Below the pieces are notes generated by a model that had not been told where the DNA came from, did not search any database, and saw only the letters and a list, made by a program, of their open reading frames with translations. A program made the position numbers and the translations under genes. DNA of 25,845 bases from Onstottus_B arcticum (GTDB lineage Bacteria > Acidobacteriota > Blastocatellia > UBA7656), in contig JBBPIE010000057.1 of assembly GCA_038040485.1 (NCBI GenBank), positions 1-25,845 of the forward strand, read 5' to 3'. Shown here piece after piece: positions 1-5,953 of the stretch (the first letter of the stretch is position 1; each line of letters starts with the position of its first letter).

Positions 1-45
1 GCATACAGGATAGATGAGCTGATGCTGAAAAAGGATTGGGAGTAA
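1..45 (+). CDS. C-terminal end of an unknown protein (partial)
   Basis: The first 14 codons of the window, in frame 1, read AYRIDELMLKKDWE and end at TAA (43-45). This lies 22 bases before the left core box of attC site A, which is where the gene of the preceding cassette normally ends. It is probably the 3' end of an upstream cassette gene, but the piece is too short to identify and could be a chance open frame. Confidence 0.3.
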   Translation, partial: AYRIDELMLKKDWE

Positions 46-67
46 ACAACTGGCTGGACAGGTCGCC

Positions 68-152
68 GCCTAACAACTCGCTCGAGCGGACAAACCTCGC
101 GCCCTCGCTGCGCTCGTCCGCTGCGGTTTGCCGCTCAGCTCGGGCGTTAGGC
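68..152 (+). other. attC recombination site A (integron cassette)
   Basis: The left core box GCCTAAC (68-74) is the exact reverse complement of the right core box GTTAGGC (146-152). Inside them, the left arm around 79-96 pairs with the right arm around 125-142: GAGCGG(A)CAAACC pairs with GGTTTGCCGCTC, leaving the A at position 90 unpaired, and a C is unpaired six bases earlier. Unpaired bases on the left arm are the hallmark of attC. The length of 85 bases is in the family range. The expected cut is between G146 and T147. Confidence 0.85.
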
Positions 153-1321
153 GTCTCTGGAGGGTTCGAGCATTGGCAACGGATTCAGAAGGGTCTCTCA
201 TAGATCTTCGCGGAACACTCCGACACTTTGGAAAGCGAGCCTTCGCGGCACTCGCGCAAGATTCGTCTCGATGTTTTCTCTGCGGGCAACCGGAGTCCCT
301 CGTCCTATTTAACCAGGAGCATGTTGTTCCCGCTTGGGTGCTTCGACGATTCAAGCTTCACCGTCTACGCCTTACCCTTCCGAACCTGGCGACGTTGACC
401 TATGGACAGTACAAACTGCGATGTTGCGCATCGTGTAACTCGCTTCTTGCTCGCGAGGTTGAAGAACCTGTGGCTGCATTGTTTAGAGACGACTTCGACG
501 GTCTTGCGTCAGAGTTATCGGCGCCAAACAACTGTCTCTTATACCAATGGCTCTGCCTTCTTTTTATCAAAACCCATCTTAAAGATCGGGATCTCCGTGC
601 CGATAGGGATCGACGCAATCCGTCGCCACAGCTGTCTGAGTTCTACGATTGGGAAGGGCTACATCACATTCACACGGTCGCAAGAGCTGTCCAGTCGAGA
701 ACTGTTATCGACCCCAACGTGCAGGGCACGATTCTCGTTTTTGAGATGGGGGCCGACCCGGAGCCATTCGAATACGGAGACCTTTACGACCATTCGACGA
801 TCTTCATCCGCATTGACCGTGTCGGTGTCGTCGCGGTTCTGAATGATTGTGGCGGTGCAGGCTTCGTACTCGCCGCCTTTCTGTCCGGCATCACAGGACC
901 ACTCTCGAACATCCAGCTGCGGGAAGTCGCGGCACGTGCTGCCTATGGAAACGAACTCTTACTTAGTCGTCCGACAATTTGGACGGAGCTTCATCCTAAT
1001 GGGGATCTTTTCATGAAGTGTGACCTTCCGGATGCACCCCGGTATGGAGAGGTCGACCGAGCTGCTCTAGGAGCCCTGCTGGAATATTCTTGCGCACCAC
1101 GTCTTCGACGTTCCTTGACGCCCAACAAGGAGGAGATAATCGCACGTCTCGCTCGGGGGGAGGCGACCTTCATCTATGATAACGAGGGCGCCTTTATCAT
1201 GGATTCGTCTATACCCGTGCCGACGCGGGACGACGCCTAATCATTGCGTGCAGCGGAGCGCGGCGGGCGAGTTTCACATGGATCCACCACTGCTCTGCGC
1301 CGCGCCCACTGACGCAAAGGG
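147..1321 (+). mobile_element. integron gene cassette 1 (HNH protein)
   Basis: This segment runs from the cut point in attC A to the cut point in attC B and holds one gene in the forward direction followed by its attC, the normal cassette order. The cassette's 5' boundary sequence TTAGGC matches the left core box of its own attC (GCCTAAT) at 6 of 7 positions when the circle is rebuilt. It is 1175 bp long. No integrase gene is in the window, so mobility depends on an integrase elsewhere. Confidence 0.75.
173..1240 (+). CDS. HNH-type nuclease-like protein (cassette gene)
   Basis: A 355-residue protein. The start chosen is TTG 173 because GGAGGG (159-164) lies 8 bases upstream; the earlier ATG at 128 lies inside the attC stem and is unlikely to be used. 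Near the N-terminus are CFLC (Cys34, Cys37), then EHVVPAW (Glu49, His50), then CASCN (Cys85, Cys88, Asn89). The arrangement Cys-x2-Cys, (E)H, Cys-x2-Cys-N is that of zinc-ribbon-supported HNH nuclease folds, in which the His is catalytic and the Cys pairs bind zinc. The remaining roughly 260 residues are not recognised. The TAA stop (1238-1240) lies within the left core of attC B, as is common for cassette genes. It could act as a DNA nuclease in defence, but that is inferred only from the motif and the context. Confidence 0.7.
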   Translation: MATDSEGSLIDLRGTLRHFGKRAFAALAQDSSRCFLCGQPESLVLFNQEHVVPAWVLRRFKLHRLRLTLPNLATLTYGQYKLRCCASCNSLLAREVEEPVAALFRDDFDGLASELSAPNNCLLYQWLCLLFIKTHLKDRDLRADRDRRNPSPQLSEFYDWEGLHHIHTVARAVQSRTVIDPNVQGTILVFEMGADPEPFEYGDLYDHSTIFIRIDRVGVVAVLNDCGGAGFVLAAFLSGITGPLSNIQLREVAARAAYGNELLLSRPTIWTELHPNGDLFMKCDLPDAPRYGEVDRAALGALLEYSCAPRLRRSLTPNKEEIIARLARGEATFIYDNEGAFIMDSSIPVPTRDDA

Positions 1322-1327
1322 TTAGAC
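1235..1327 (+). other. attC recombination site B
   Basis: The left core is GCCTAAT (1235-1241) and the right core GTTAGAC (1321-1327). Left arm TTGCGT(G)CAGCGG(A)GCGCGGCG pairs with right arm CGCCGCGCCCACTGACGCAA, with one G-T-type mismatch and with the bracketed G and A extrahelical on the left arm. The spacing of the two unpaired bases (six bases apart) is the same as in the other three sites of this window. Length is 93 bases. Confidence 0.85.
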
Positions 1328-1345
1328 AACGAAGAGGAACACATA

Positions 1346-1957
1346 ATGCCGGACAAGCCTGAACAGCGTAAGCCGCATAAGGTAGAAGCCGAACGGACAG
1401 TTTTTACTTTCGCCGTGTTGAGCGCAGCGGGCTGGCATGCCCTGCAGGATGGTACCGTGCGGCATGAGGGTTCGTTCTATGAGTGGATGACGGCTAATGT
1501 ATTCGCAGCCTTCTCGCTTGAGGCGTATCTGAATCACCTGGGTCCATTAAGGTTCAAGTGCTGGGAAGAACTCGAACGCCTGCCCATCGAGTCAAAGCTA
1601 GCTTTGCTCCTCGAAGACCTCAACGAGTCCCCAGACTTCTCAAGCAGACCCTTCCAGACAGTGAAAGACATGTTGCGCTTTAGGAATCAACTGGCGCACG
1701 GCAGGAGCGAGCGAATTGAGGAAACTAGCTTCCAGAAACTCTTCCCGGGCGAATCGCCGCGCTATCCACAAACTAAATGGGAAGCGCAGTGTATCCAAAA
1801 GACCGCAGCCCGGTTTATCGAGGACGCACAGGCAGTAATTGTGCAGCTCCATGAGTGGGCGGGGCTGGACGCCACGCTACTGTTTTCGCCTGGAGAAGGT
1901 TCTGCCAAGTCCGCACTGCTGGATGCAAGCGGCAGACCTACCGGGAGCGTTGTCTAA
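1346..1957 (+). CDS. HEPN-like protein (cassette gene)
   Basis: A 203-residue protein with ATG start 1346 and a GAGG-type ribosome site just upstream. The middle contains RFRNQLAHGR, giving Arg113-Asn114-x3-His118. This RN-x3-H motif is the signature of HEPN domains, many of which are metal-independent RNases in toxin-antitoxin, Abi and CRISPR systems. The predicted protein is mostly alpha-helical, which also fits HEPN. No MNT nucleotidyltransferase partner lies beside it. The TAA stop (1955-1957) is inside the left core of attC C. Non-toxic HEPN proteins also exist, so RNase activity is inferred from the motif only. Confidence 0.6.
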   Translation: MPDKPEQRKPHKVEAERTVFTFAVLSAAGWHALQDGTVRHEGSFYEWMTANVFAAFSLEAYLNHLGPLRFKCWEELERLPIESKLALLLEDLNESPDFSSRPFQTVKDMLRFRNQLAHGRSERIEETSFQKLFPGESPRYPQTKWEAQCIQKTAARFIEDAQAVIVQLHEWAGLDATLLFSPGEGSAKSALLDASGRPTGSVV

Positions 1958-2026
1958 CCAAGCAGTGGAGCTGACTGGGAAAAAGCTCGCGCTTTTTTTC
2001 GCAGCAGCTCACCGCCAGCGTTCGGC
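1952..2026 (+). other. attC recombination site C, end of array
   Basis: Left core GTCTAAC (1952-1958), right core GTTCGGC (2020-2026). Left arm GCAGT(G)GAGCTG(A)CTG pairs with right arm CAGCAGCTCACCGC, with the bracketed G and A unpaired on the left arm. The loop region contains a separate A/T-rich hairpin, AAAAAGC-TCGC-GCTTTTT (1980-1997). The right core departs from the usual GTTRRRY at its fourth base, which fits the idea that it belongs to the chromosome rather than to a cassette. Confidence 0.78.
1980..1999 (+). terminator. terminator-like hairpin inside attC C
   Basis: AAAAAGC (1980-1986), a four-base loop TCGC, then GCTTTTTTT (1991-1999). The seven T residues overlap the descending arm, so the GC part of the stem is only two pairs and terminator strength is doubtful. 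It may instead simply be the variable terminal structure of the attC. Confidence 0.3.
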
Positions 2027-2081
2027 GGATGGGCAGAAACAAAGTGCGATATGATATGCGAGTAACTAATTGGAGGTCGAT

Positions 2082-2294
2082 ATGGAAAGGCATCGGATTG
2101 AGACAACGCTCAAACAGGACGGCATTCTGATTATTGAGGGTCTCCCTTTTCACGCTGGCGAGACCGTTGAGGTCATCATCTTGCCGAGTGGAGCGCCGCG
2201 CGAACGTAGTGCATACCCACTGCGAGGCACTCCCGTGAAATTTGCTGAGCCTTTTGAGCCGGTCGCGGCCGAGGACTGGGAAGCAGCCAAGTGA
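2082..2294 (+). CDS. antitoxin-like protein of a VapBC-type pair
   Basis: A 70-residue protein. The start chosen is ATG 2082, with TGGAGG just upstream; an in-frame TTG at 2070 has no ribosome site. The N-terminal part MERHRIETTLKQDGILIIEG followed by LPFHAGETVEVIIL resembles the small beta-rich DNA-binding domain of AbrB/MazE-like or DUF2281-like antitoxins (hydrophobic strands alternating with Gly/Asp turns). The C-terminal half, with EPFEPVAAEDWEAAK, would be the flexible part that wraps the toxin. The stop overlaps the toxin start in GTGA (2291-2294), typical translational coupling of a toxin-antitoxin pair. The antitoxin family itself is not recognised with certainty. Confidence 0.72.
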   Translation: MERHRIETTLKQDGILIIEGLPFHAGETVEVIILPSGAPRERSAYPLRGTPVKFAEPFEPVAAEDWEAAK

Positions 2295-2710
2295 TAATCC
2301 TCGACACGCACGTTTGGGTCTGGTGGGTACACGGTGACGCCAGCCTTCCGGCCGAGTATGCGCGGACAGTTGCCCTCCACGAAAGCGACGGATTGGGCAT
2401 TAGCGCGATCTCATGCTGGGAGGTGGCCAAGCTGGTTGAATACGGGCGACTGACGCTGCCCTGCACGATCAACGACTGGATGACCGAGGCGCTAGCGTAT
2501 CCGGGAATCCGACTGCTGGAACTCTTACCGCAAATCGCAGTCGAGTCTACCAGACTGCCTCCGCCGTTTCACAAAGACCCTGCAGACCAGATCATTGTGG
2601 CGACGGCGCGTGTGCACGATTGCGAATTGCTAACACTCGATCACAAGATCCGTTCGTACCCCGACGTGAAACTCGTGCCCCTGGCGCCGCCAAACTCACC
2701 CCATTCTTAG
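2291..2710 (+). CDS. vapC: VapC-like PIN-domain toxin
   Basis: A 139-residue protein starting at GTG 2291, overlapping the antitoxin stop by 4 bases. It shows the PIN pattern: ILDTHVWVWW with Asp5, SCWEVAKL with Glu44, DPADQIIVATAR with Asp96/Asp99, and LLTLDHKI with Asp117. These acidic residues coordinate metal ions in PIN-domain ribonucleases such as VapC, which cut tRNA or rRNA when not held by the antitoxin. Length is normal for the family and all acidic residues are present, so the toxin looks intact. It follows the last attC of the array, but no attC is visible after it, so it is probably chromosomal and not a third cassette. Confidence 0.88.
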   Translation: MIILDTHVWVWWVHGDASLPAEYARTVALHESDGLGISAISCWEVAKLVEYGRLTLPCTINDWMTEALAYPGIRLLELLPQIAVESTRLPPPFHKDPADQIIVATARVHDCELLTLDHKIRSYPDVKLVPLAPPNSPHS

Positions 2711-2800
2711 ACAAGCCACCCAACGCGTTACCAACCCGAGCAGACAAGAGATCTATTCCCAATTCTCGATGTGTCCTCGCGCAGCTTCCTCTCGCCGTTC

Positions 2801-2806
2801 TATAAT
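2801..2806 (+). promoter_or_regulatory. candidate -10 box (TATAAT)
   Basis: A perfect TATAAT lies 21 bases before the ATG of the DUF6438 gene in the 117-base gap after vapC. No good -35 hexamer was found at 16-18 bases upstream, so only the -10 is supported. Confidence 0.28.
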
Positions 2807-2827
2807 TAACGCCGGGCACTTTCAACA

Positions 2828-3352
2828 ATGAGCCGCATTTTTCAAATCAATCGATCAGTTCTATTCGCCTCGCTTGTCGCGATCCTGGTTTTAACAGTCG
2901 GCGTTAGATTCGGTATTCAGGCAAGCCCGGCGGCCCAGCAGGTTCCGCAAGACACGCTCATCACGCTCGAACGAACCGTTTGCTACGGCACGTGCCCGAG
3001 CTACAAGCTGACCATCTCAGCCGACGGAGCTGTCGTGTTTGAAGGCCGCCGGTTTGTTAAGAAGATCGGAACTGTTCAGTCTACGATTTCGCAAGAGCAG
3101 CTTCGAAAGCTGATCGACAGATTCGAGAAGATCAACTACTTCCAGTTGAGGAGCCGATACGAGCAACCGACAGATGGTTGCACGGAGCTAGTGACCGATC
3201 ACCCGTCGGCAAACACTTCGATCCGAATCAACGGCAAGTCAAAGTCCGTGCGGCACTATTACGGATGCACCGGCATCGAAGTGCTTGATGAACTTACGAA
3301 ACTCGAGCAAGCCATCGACGACGCGGTCGATACTGCTCAATGGATACGTTAG
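2828..3352 (+). CDS. exported DUF6438-like protein
   Basis: A 174-residue protein with ATG start 2828. Residues about 12-32 form a hydrophobic signal segment after Arg/Asn, followed by ASPAAQQ, so it is exported and perhaps anchored. The body starts LITLERTVCYGTCPSYKLTI, the Cys-Tyr-Gly-Thr-Cys-Pro pattern typical of DUF6438, and continues with a second pair of cysteines, DGCTEL and YYGCTG, suggesting disulfides outside the cytoplasm. The family function is unknown. It is followed closely, in the same direction, by the metal-binding protein gene (25 bases from stop to start), so the two may be co-transcribed. Confidence 0.75.
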   Translation: MSRIFQINRSVLFASLVAILVLTVGVRFGIQASPAAQQVPQDTLITLERTVCYGTCPSYKLTISADGAVVFEGRRFVKKIGTVQSTISQEQLRKLIDRFEKINYFQLRSRYEQPTDGCTELVTDHPSANTSIRINGKSKSVRHYYGCTGIEVLDELTKLEQAIDDAVDTAQWIR

Positions 3353-3377
3353 CGAATCGATCAAGGAGTTATTTGCT

Positions 3378-4559
3378 TTGCGTGTACTGATACTTCTAGC
3401 TAGCTCACTGCTTGTTACACCGATCCTGTTCAGCGCGCCGTCGCGAGCGTTTCAGGAAAGCACCGTCTATGAGTGCCCGATGCATTCGGAGGTTCAGTCT
3501 TCGAAGGCCGGCAAGTGTCCCAAGTGCAAGATGAATCTGGTTGCGAGAAAGGGCGGGGCTGGTCCGTCAGGGGTTGGCGCGACTCCGGTATCTTCTACTT
3601 CTGGCGCGCAATCAAGAGAGACCGTTAAACAAGCCGACTCCTACATGTGCTCCATGCACCCGGACATCCGCACGGCCGCGCCGGGCAAGTGTCCCAAGTG
3701 TGGGATGGCGCTAGTGCCGGTCTCGCCTGAAATAACCGACTACTACGACTTGAAGATCGAGTCCTCGCCCGCCGCGCCGAAGCCTAACGAGAAAGTGCGT
3801 CTTAGGTTCGCGGTCATCAACCCGAAAACCGGCGAGCAAGTCAAACAGTTTCAAGTGCTTCACGACAAGCTTTTTCACCTGTTCATCATCAGCCAGGACC
3901 TGACCGAGTTCCAGCACATTCACCCGACGCTCGAACCCGATGGGCGCTTCACAATCGAGACCAAACTGCCGCGCGCCGGCAGCTACAAGGTGTATTCGGA
4001 TTTCTACCCCGCCGAAGGAACTCCGCAAGTGCTTCAGCAGAATCTCTCAACTGCCGGGTTCGTGCCTGACCTCGTGCAGTCGGAAGCGCGGCTGACGCCG
4101 GACACGACGTTCGTAAAAATCGGCGAGGGTTTGAAAGTCACTTCGGAGAACGCGCCGCGAATCGGCGTCGCTGTCGGCGAGCTTGGAAAAACGCCTGCGA
4201 ACGAAATGAAGATCGAGCTCACGATCGAACCGACGAAGATCATCGCCGGCCAGCCGGTCACACTCAAGTACCATCTCACCGATGCCAAGACGGGCGCGTC
4301 CCTTCGCGACGTAGCTCCGTACCTCGGCGCTTGGGGACACACTCTGATCCTGAGCGAAGACCAGTCCGACTATGTTCACTCGCATCCCGAGGAGGTTGTT
4401 CCGGAGACGAGCGACCGAACGAAGCTGCGCGGCGGACCGGATGTAACTTTTAACGCGTTCATGCCAAAGCCTGGGAACTACCGAATCTGGACTCAGTTTC
4501 TGAGAGGGGACATGCTCACGACGGCTTCGTTCACAGTTCGAGCGGAACGACTCCGCTAG
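3378..4559 (+). CDS. exported protein with two heavy-metal-binding domains
   Basis: A 393-residue protein. The start chosen is TTG 3378, with AAGGAG (3363-3368) 9 bases upstream and a signal peptide immediately after it (RVLILLASSLLVTPILFSAP). An earlier ATG at 3285 would overlap the previous gene and bury the signal sequence. Two copies of the short heavy-metal-binding domain follow: YECPMH with CPKCKM (about 31-54) and YMCSMHPDI with CPKCGMALVP (about 89-114). This domain is found on copper efflux ATPases and CusB-like proteins. Two beta-sandwich-like repeats follow (about 124-227 and 270-393), each with a His cluster: FHLFIISQDLTEFQHIHP and HTLILSEDQSDYVHSHP. A periplasmic copper-binding role is likely but inferred. 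Confidence 0.8.
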   Translation: MRVLILLASSLLVTPILFSAPSRAFQESTVYECPMHSEVQSSKAGKCPKCKMNLVARKGGAGPSGVGATPVSSTSGAQSRETVKQADSYMCSMHPDIRTAAPGKCPKCGMALVPVSPEITDYYDLKIESSPAAPKPNEKVRLRFAVINPKTGEQVKQFQVLHDKLFHLFIISQDLTEFQHIHPTLEPDGRFTIETKLPRAGSYKVYSDFYPAEGTPQVLQQNLSTAGFVPDLVQSEARLTPDTTFVKIGEGLKVTSENAPRIGVAVGELGKTPANEMKIELTIEPTKIIAGQPVTLKYHLTDAKTGASLRDVAPYLGAWGHTLILSEDQSDYVHSHPEEVVPETSDRTKLRGGPDVTFNAFMPKPGNYRIWTQFLRGDMLTTASFTVRAERLR

Positions 4560-4618
4560 AACTGGCAAGAGTTCCAAGCGAGCAGGTTCGATTTAGGCTC
4601 TCGGAACGACGGGTAGAA

Positions 4619-4723
4619 ATGAACGCCTGTACGGGCGGCCCTCCGTGGCCGCCCCTCATTGTGTAGTGGATAGAGACTCGCGAAGAGGGGCGGCCACGGA
4701 GGGCCGCCCGTACAGGCGTTCAT
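4619..4723. repeat. 39-bp perfect inverted repeat (GGCGGCC family, copy 1)
   Basis: The arm at 4619-4657 is the exact reverse complement of 4685-4723, with a 27-base spacer. The core of each arm is GGGCGGCCCTCCGTGGCCGC. A degenerate relative lies at 15919-16001. It sits between two convergent genes, so a transcript hairpin could end transcription from both sides; no clear U-tract is present. The right arm supplies the stop codon of the CoA-binding gene (4720-4722). There is no ORF in the spacer, so it is a REP-like or MITE-like element rather than a transposon. Confidence 0.9.
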
Positions 4724-5130
4724 CCGCGCTTCAGTTTAAGATGCTCTTTCAGAATGCAGCGATCCATGGCCACATCAAGCCCGGCTTCAAGCGCTCGGCG
4801 GGCCGCGTCCTCATCCACGACACCCTCTTGAAGCCAAACTCCGCGAGCGCCTAGACGAATAGCTTCGTCCACGTGCCCTCCTGCTTCTTCGCTTCGCCGA
4901 AAGATGTCCACGAGGTCGACCTTCTCGGGCACATCTTCAAGCCGCGCGTAAGCCTTCTCCCCTAGCACGCTGGTCTCGTTCGGGTTGATCGGGATGATTC
5001 GGTATCCGTTTGATTGCATGTAGCGGGACACGCTGTGGCTCGGGCGCGAAGGATCCGATGACAAGCCGACGACGGCGATGACTTTCGAATCGGCGAGCAT
5101 TCTGGCTATTGATTGCGGGTCGTTGATCAC
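4720..5130 (-). CDS. CoA-binding domain protein (YccU-like)
   Basis: A 136-residue protein starting at GTG 5130, with AGGAGG five bases upstream. The N-terminal Rossmann-like stretch VIAVVGLSSDPSRPSHSV, then YRIIPINPNE, VDLVDIFRR, GARGVWLQEG and the final D-RCI (Asp/Arg/Cys) are the pattern of the CoA_binding_2 family, the single-domain relatives of succinyl-CoA ligase alpha. The cellular role is unknown, but such proteins bind CoA and often sit near acyl-CoA genes; the next gene upstream on the same strand is an acyl-CoA thioesterase. The stop codon is formed by the inverted repeat at 4619-4723, so the element appears to have replaced or clipped the extreme C-terminus. Confidence 0.88.
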   Translation of the reverse strand: MINDPQSIARMLADSKVIAVVGLSSDPSRPSHSVSRYMQSNGYRIIPINPNETSVLGEKAYARLEDVPEKVDLVDIFRRSEEAGGHVDEAIRLGARGVWLQEGVVDEDAARRALEAGLDVAMDRCILKEHLKLKRG

Positions 5131-5207
5131 TACTGCCTCCTAACTTCGATTATCAGCATAGTCTTTGCGTCTTGGCGCCTCCGAAGCTGGCAGGGTTTCG
5201 GCGCTCG

Positions 5208-5237
5208 CTAACCGCAGAGACGGGGAGACGCAGAGAT
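5208..5237 (+). repeat. dispersed CGCAGAGACG-type repeat, copy 1
   Basis: AACCGCAGAGACGGGGAGACGCAGAG, a simple repeat seen again in inverted orientation at 5908-5938 next to the scaffold gap. It lies in the 126-base gap between the CoA-binding and thioesterase genes, which holds nothing else recognisable. Confidence 0.55.
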
Positions 5238-5256
5238 TGCGCTGAGAATTACGGCG

Positions 5257-5694
5257 CTACACACTTGCCTTCTCCTGCCTAAGTAACGAGAGATATTTCT
5301 GCGGAAGGCTTGAAGGCCGGCCTTCTTTATTGATCAGCACGTGGAGCGTCTCGCCGGTTGCGACAGCCGCTCCGTCCGCACGCTCGATCGCGTAGCTGAA
5401 TCGCAATGTGCGGCGCGTCAACTCGGTGATCGTCGTTTTGATGATCAGCTCGTCTTCATACCGCGCGGGGTTCTTGTAACGGCAATGAGCATCGGCGACG
5501 ATCAGGAACAAGCTGCACTCGCGCTCCATATCGCGATAGGAAAAGCCGCGGTCGTTGCAGTATTGGCTGCGGCCGACTTCGAACCACACGAAGTAGTTCG
5601 CGTAGTAGGCCACGCCCATTTGGTCCGTCTCGGCGTAGCGCACCTTCACTCGCGATTCGGCCGCCGGGTATTGTGGTTTGGTGTCGATCTTCAT
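5257..5694 (-). CDS. YbgC/FadM-type acyl-CoA thioesterase
   Basis: A 145-residue single hotdog-fold protein of normal length for YbgC-like 4HBT thioesterases, which hydrolyse acyl-CoA thioesters. The N-terminal motif RYAETDQMGVAYYANYFVWFE contains the family Asp (Asp24) and the YANY stretch, with Tyr30 where E. coli YbgC has His. The second half, YEDELIIKTTITELTRRTLRFSYAIERADG, is the long helix/strand core. Many such genes belong to Tol-Pal clusters, but no tol genes are nearby. Start ATG 5694 has only a weak ribosome site. Confidence 0.88.
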   Translation of the reverse strand: MKIDTKPQYPAAESRVKVRYAETDQMGVAYYANYFVWFEVGRSQYCNDRGFSYRDMERECSLFLIVADAHCRYKNPARYEDELIIKTTITELTRRTLRFSYAIERADGAAVATGETLHVLINKEGRPSSLPQKYLSLLRQEKASV

Positions 5695-5793
5695 CGTTTC
5701 TCATTGACGCGTCAGGTTGGCGATTGTACCGAGCCGAGAAGGAACACTCAAGCAGTGTCATTCGAGGTGTCTAAGGCGACTGCTGGGAGCGCG

Positions 5794-5893
5794 NNNNNNN
5801 NNNNNNNNNNNNNNNNNNNNNNNNNNNNNNNNNNNNNNNNNNNNNNNNNNNNNNNNNNNNNNNNNNNNNNNNNNNNNNNNNNNNNNNNNNNNN
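5794..5893. other. scaffold gap of exactly 100 N
   Basis: One hundred consecutive N. This is a conventional placeholder length, so the true distance is unknown. The 259-base region from 5695 to 5953 holds only this gap, a repeat on its right side, and possible upstream signals of the next gene. Confidence 0.99.
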
Positions 5894-5907
5894 GCGCGAA
5901 AGGACGG

Positions 5908-5938
5908 CCTTTGCGTCTCCGCGTCTCGGCGGTTAAGC
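5908..5938 (-). repeat. dispersed CGCAGAGACG-type repeat, copy 2
   Basis: CCTTTGCGTCTCCGCGTCTC followed by GGCGGTTAAGC; it is the inverted relative of the copy at 5208-5237. It lies 15 bases from the scaffold gap, and a repeat of this kind is a plausible reason that assembly broke here. Confidence 0.55.
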
Positions 5939-5953
5939 TGAAAACCGATAATC

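Larger units (their letters stand above)
1322..2020 (+). mobile_element. integron gene cassette 2 (HEPN protein)
   Basis: This is the segment between the cut points of attC B and attC C, 699 bp, with one forward gene followed by attC. Its 5' boundary TTAGAC, joined to G2020 in the circular form, would give GTTAGAC, the exact reverse complement of the left core box GTCTAAC of its own attC C. In the integrated state that box faces GTTCGGC, a poorer match, as expected if the bases after 2020 belong to the insertion target. This makes cassette 2 the probable last cassette of the array. Confidence 0.78.

Noticed and set aside
128..172. ATG 128 as the start of the HNH gene
   Set aside because: It lies inside the attC stem and has no ribosome site; TTG 173 has GGAGGG at 8 bases.
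2711..2827. A fourth attC after vapC
   Set aside because: CCCAACGCGTTACC looks core-like, but no complementary arms or extrahelical-base pattern could be found.
4619..4723. The inverted repeat as another attC site
   Set aside because: The arms pair perfectly with no extrahelical bases and there are no core boxes.
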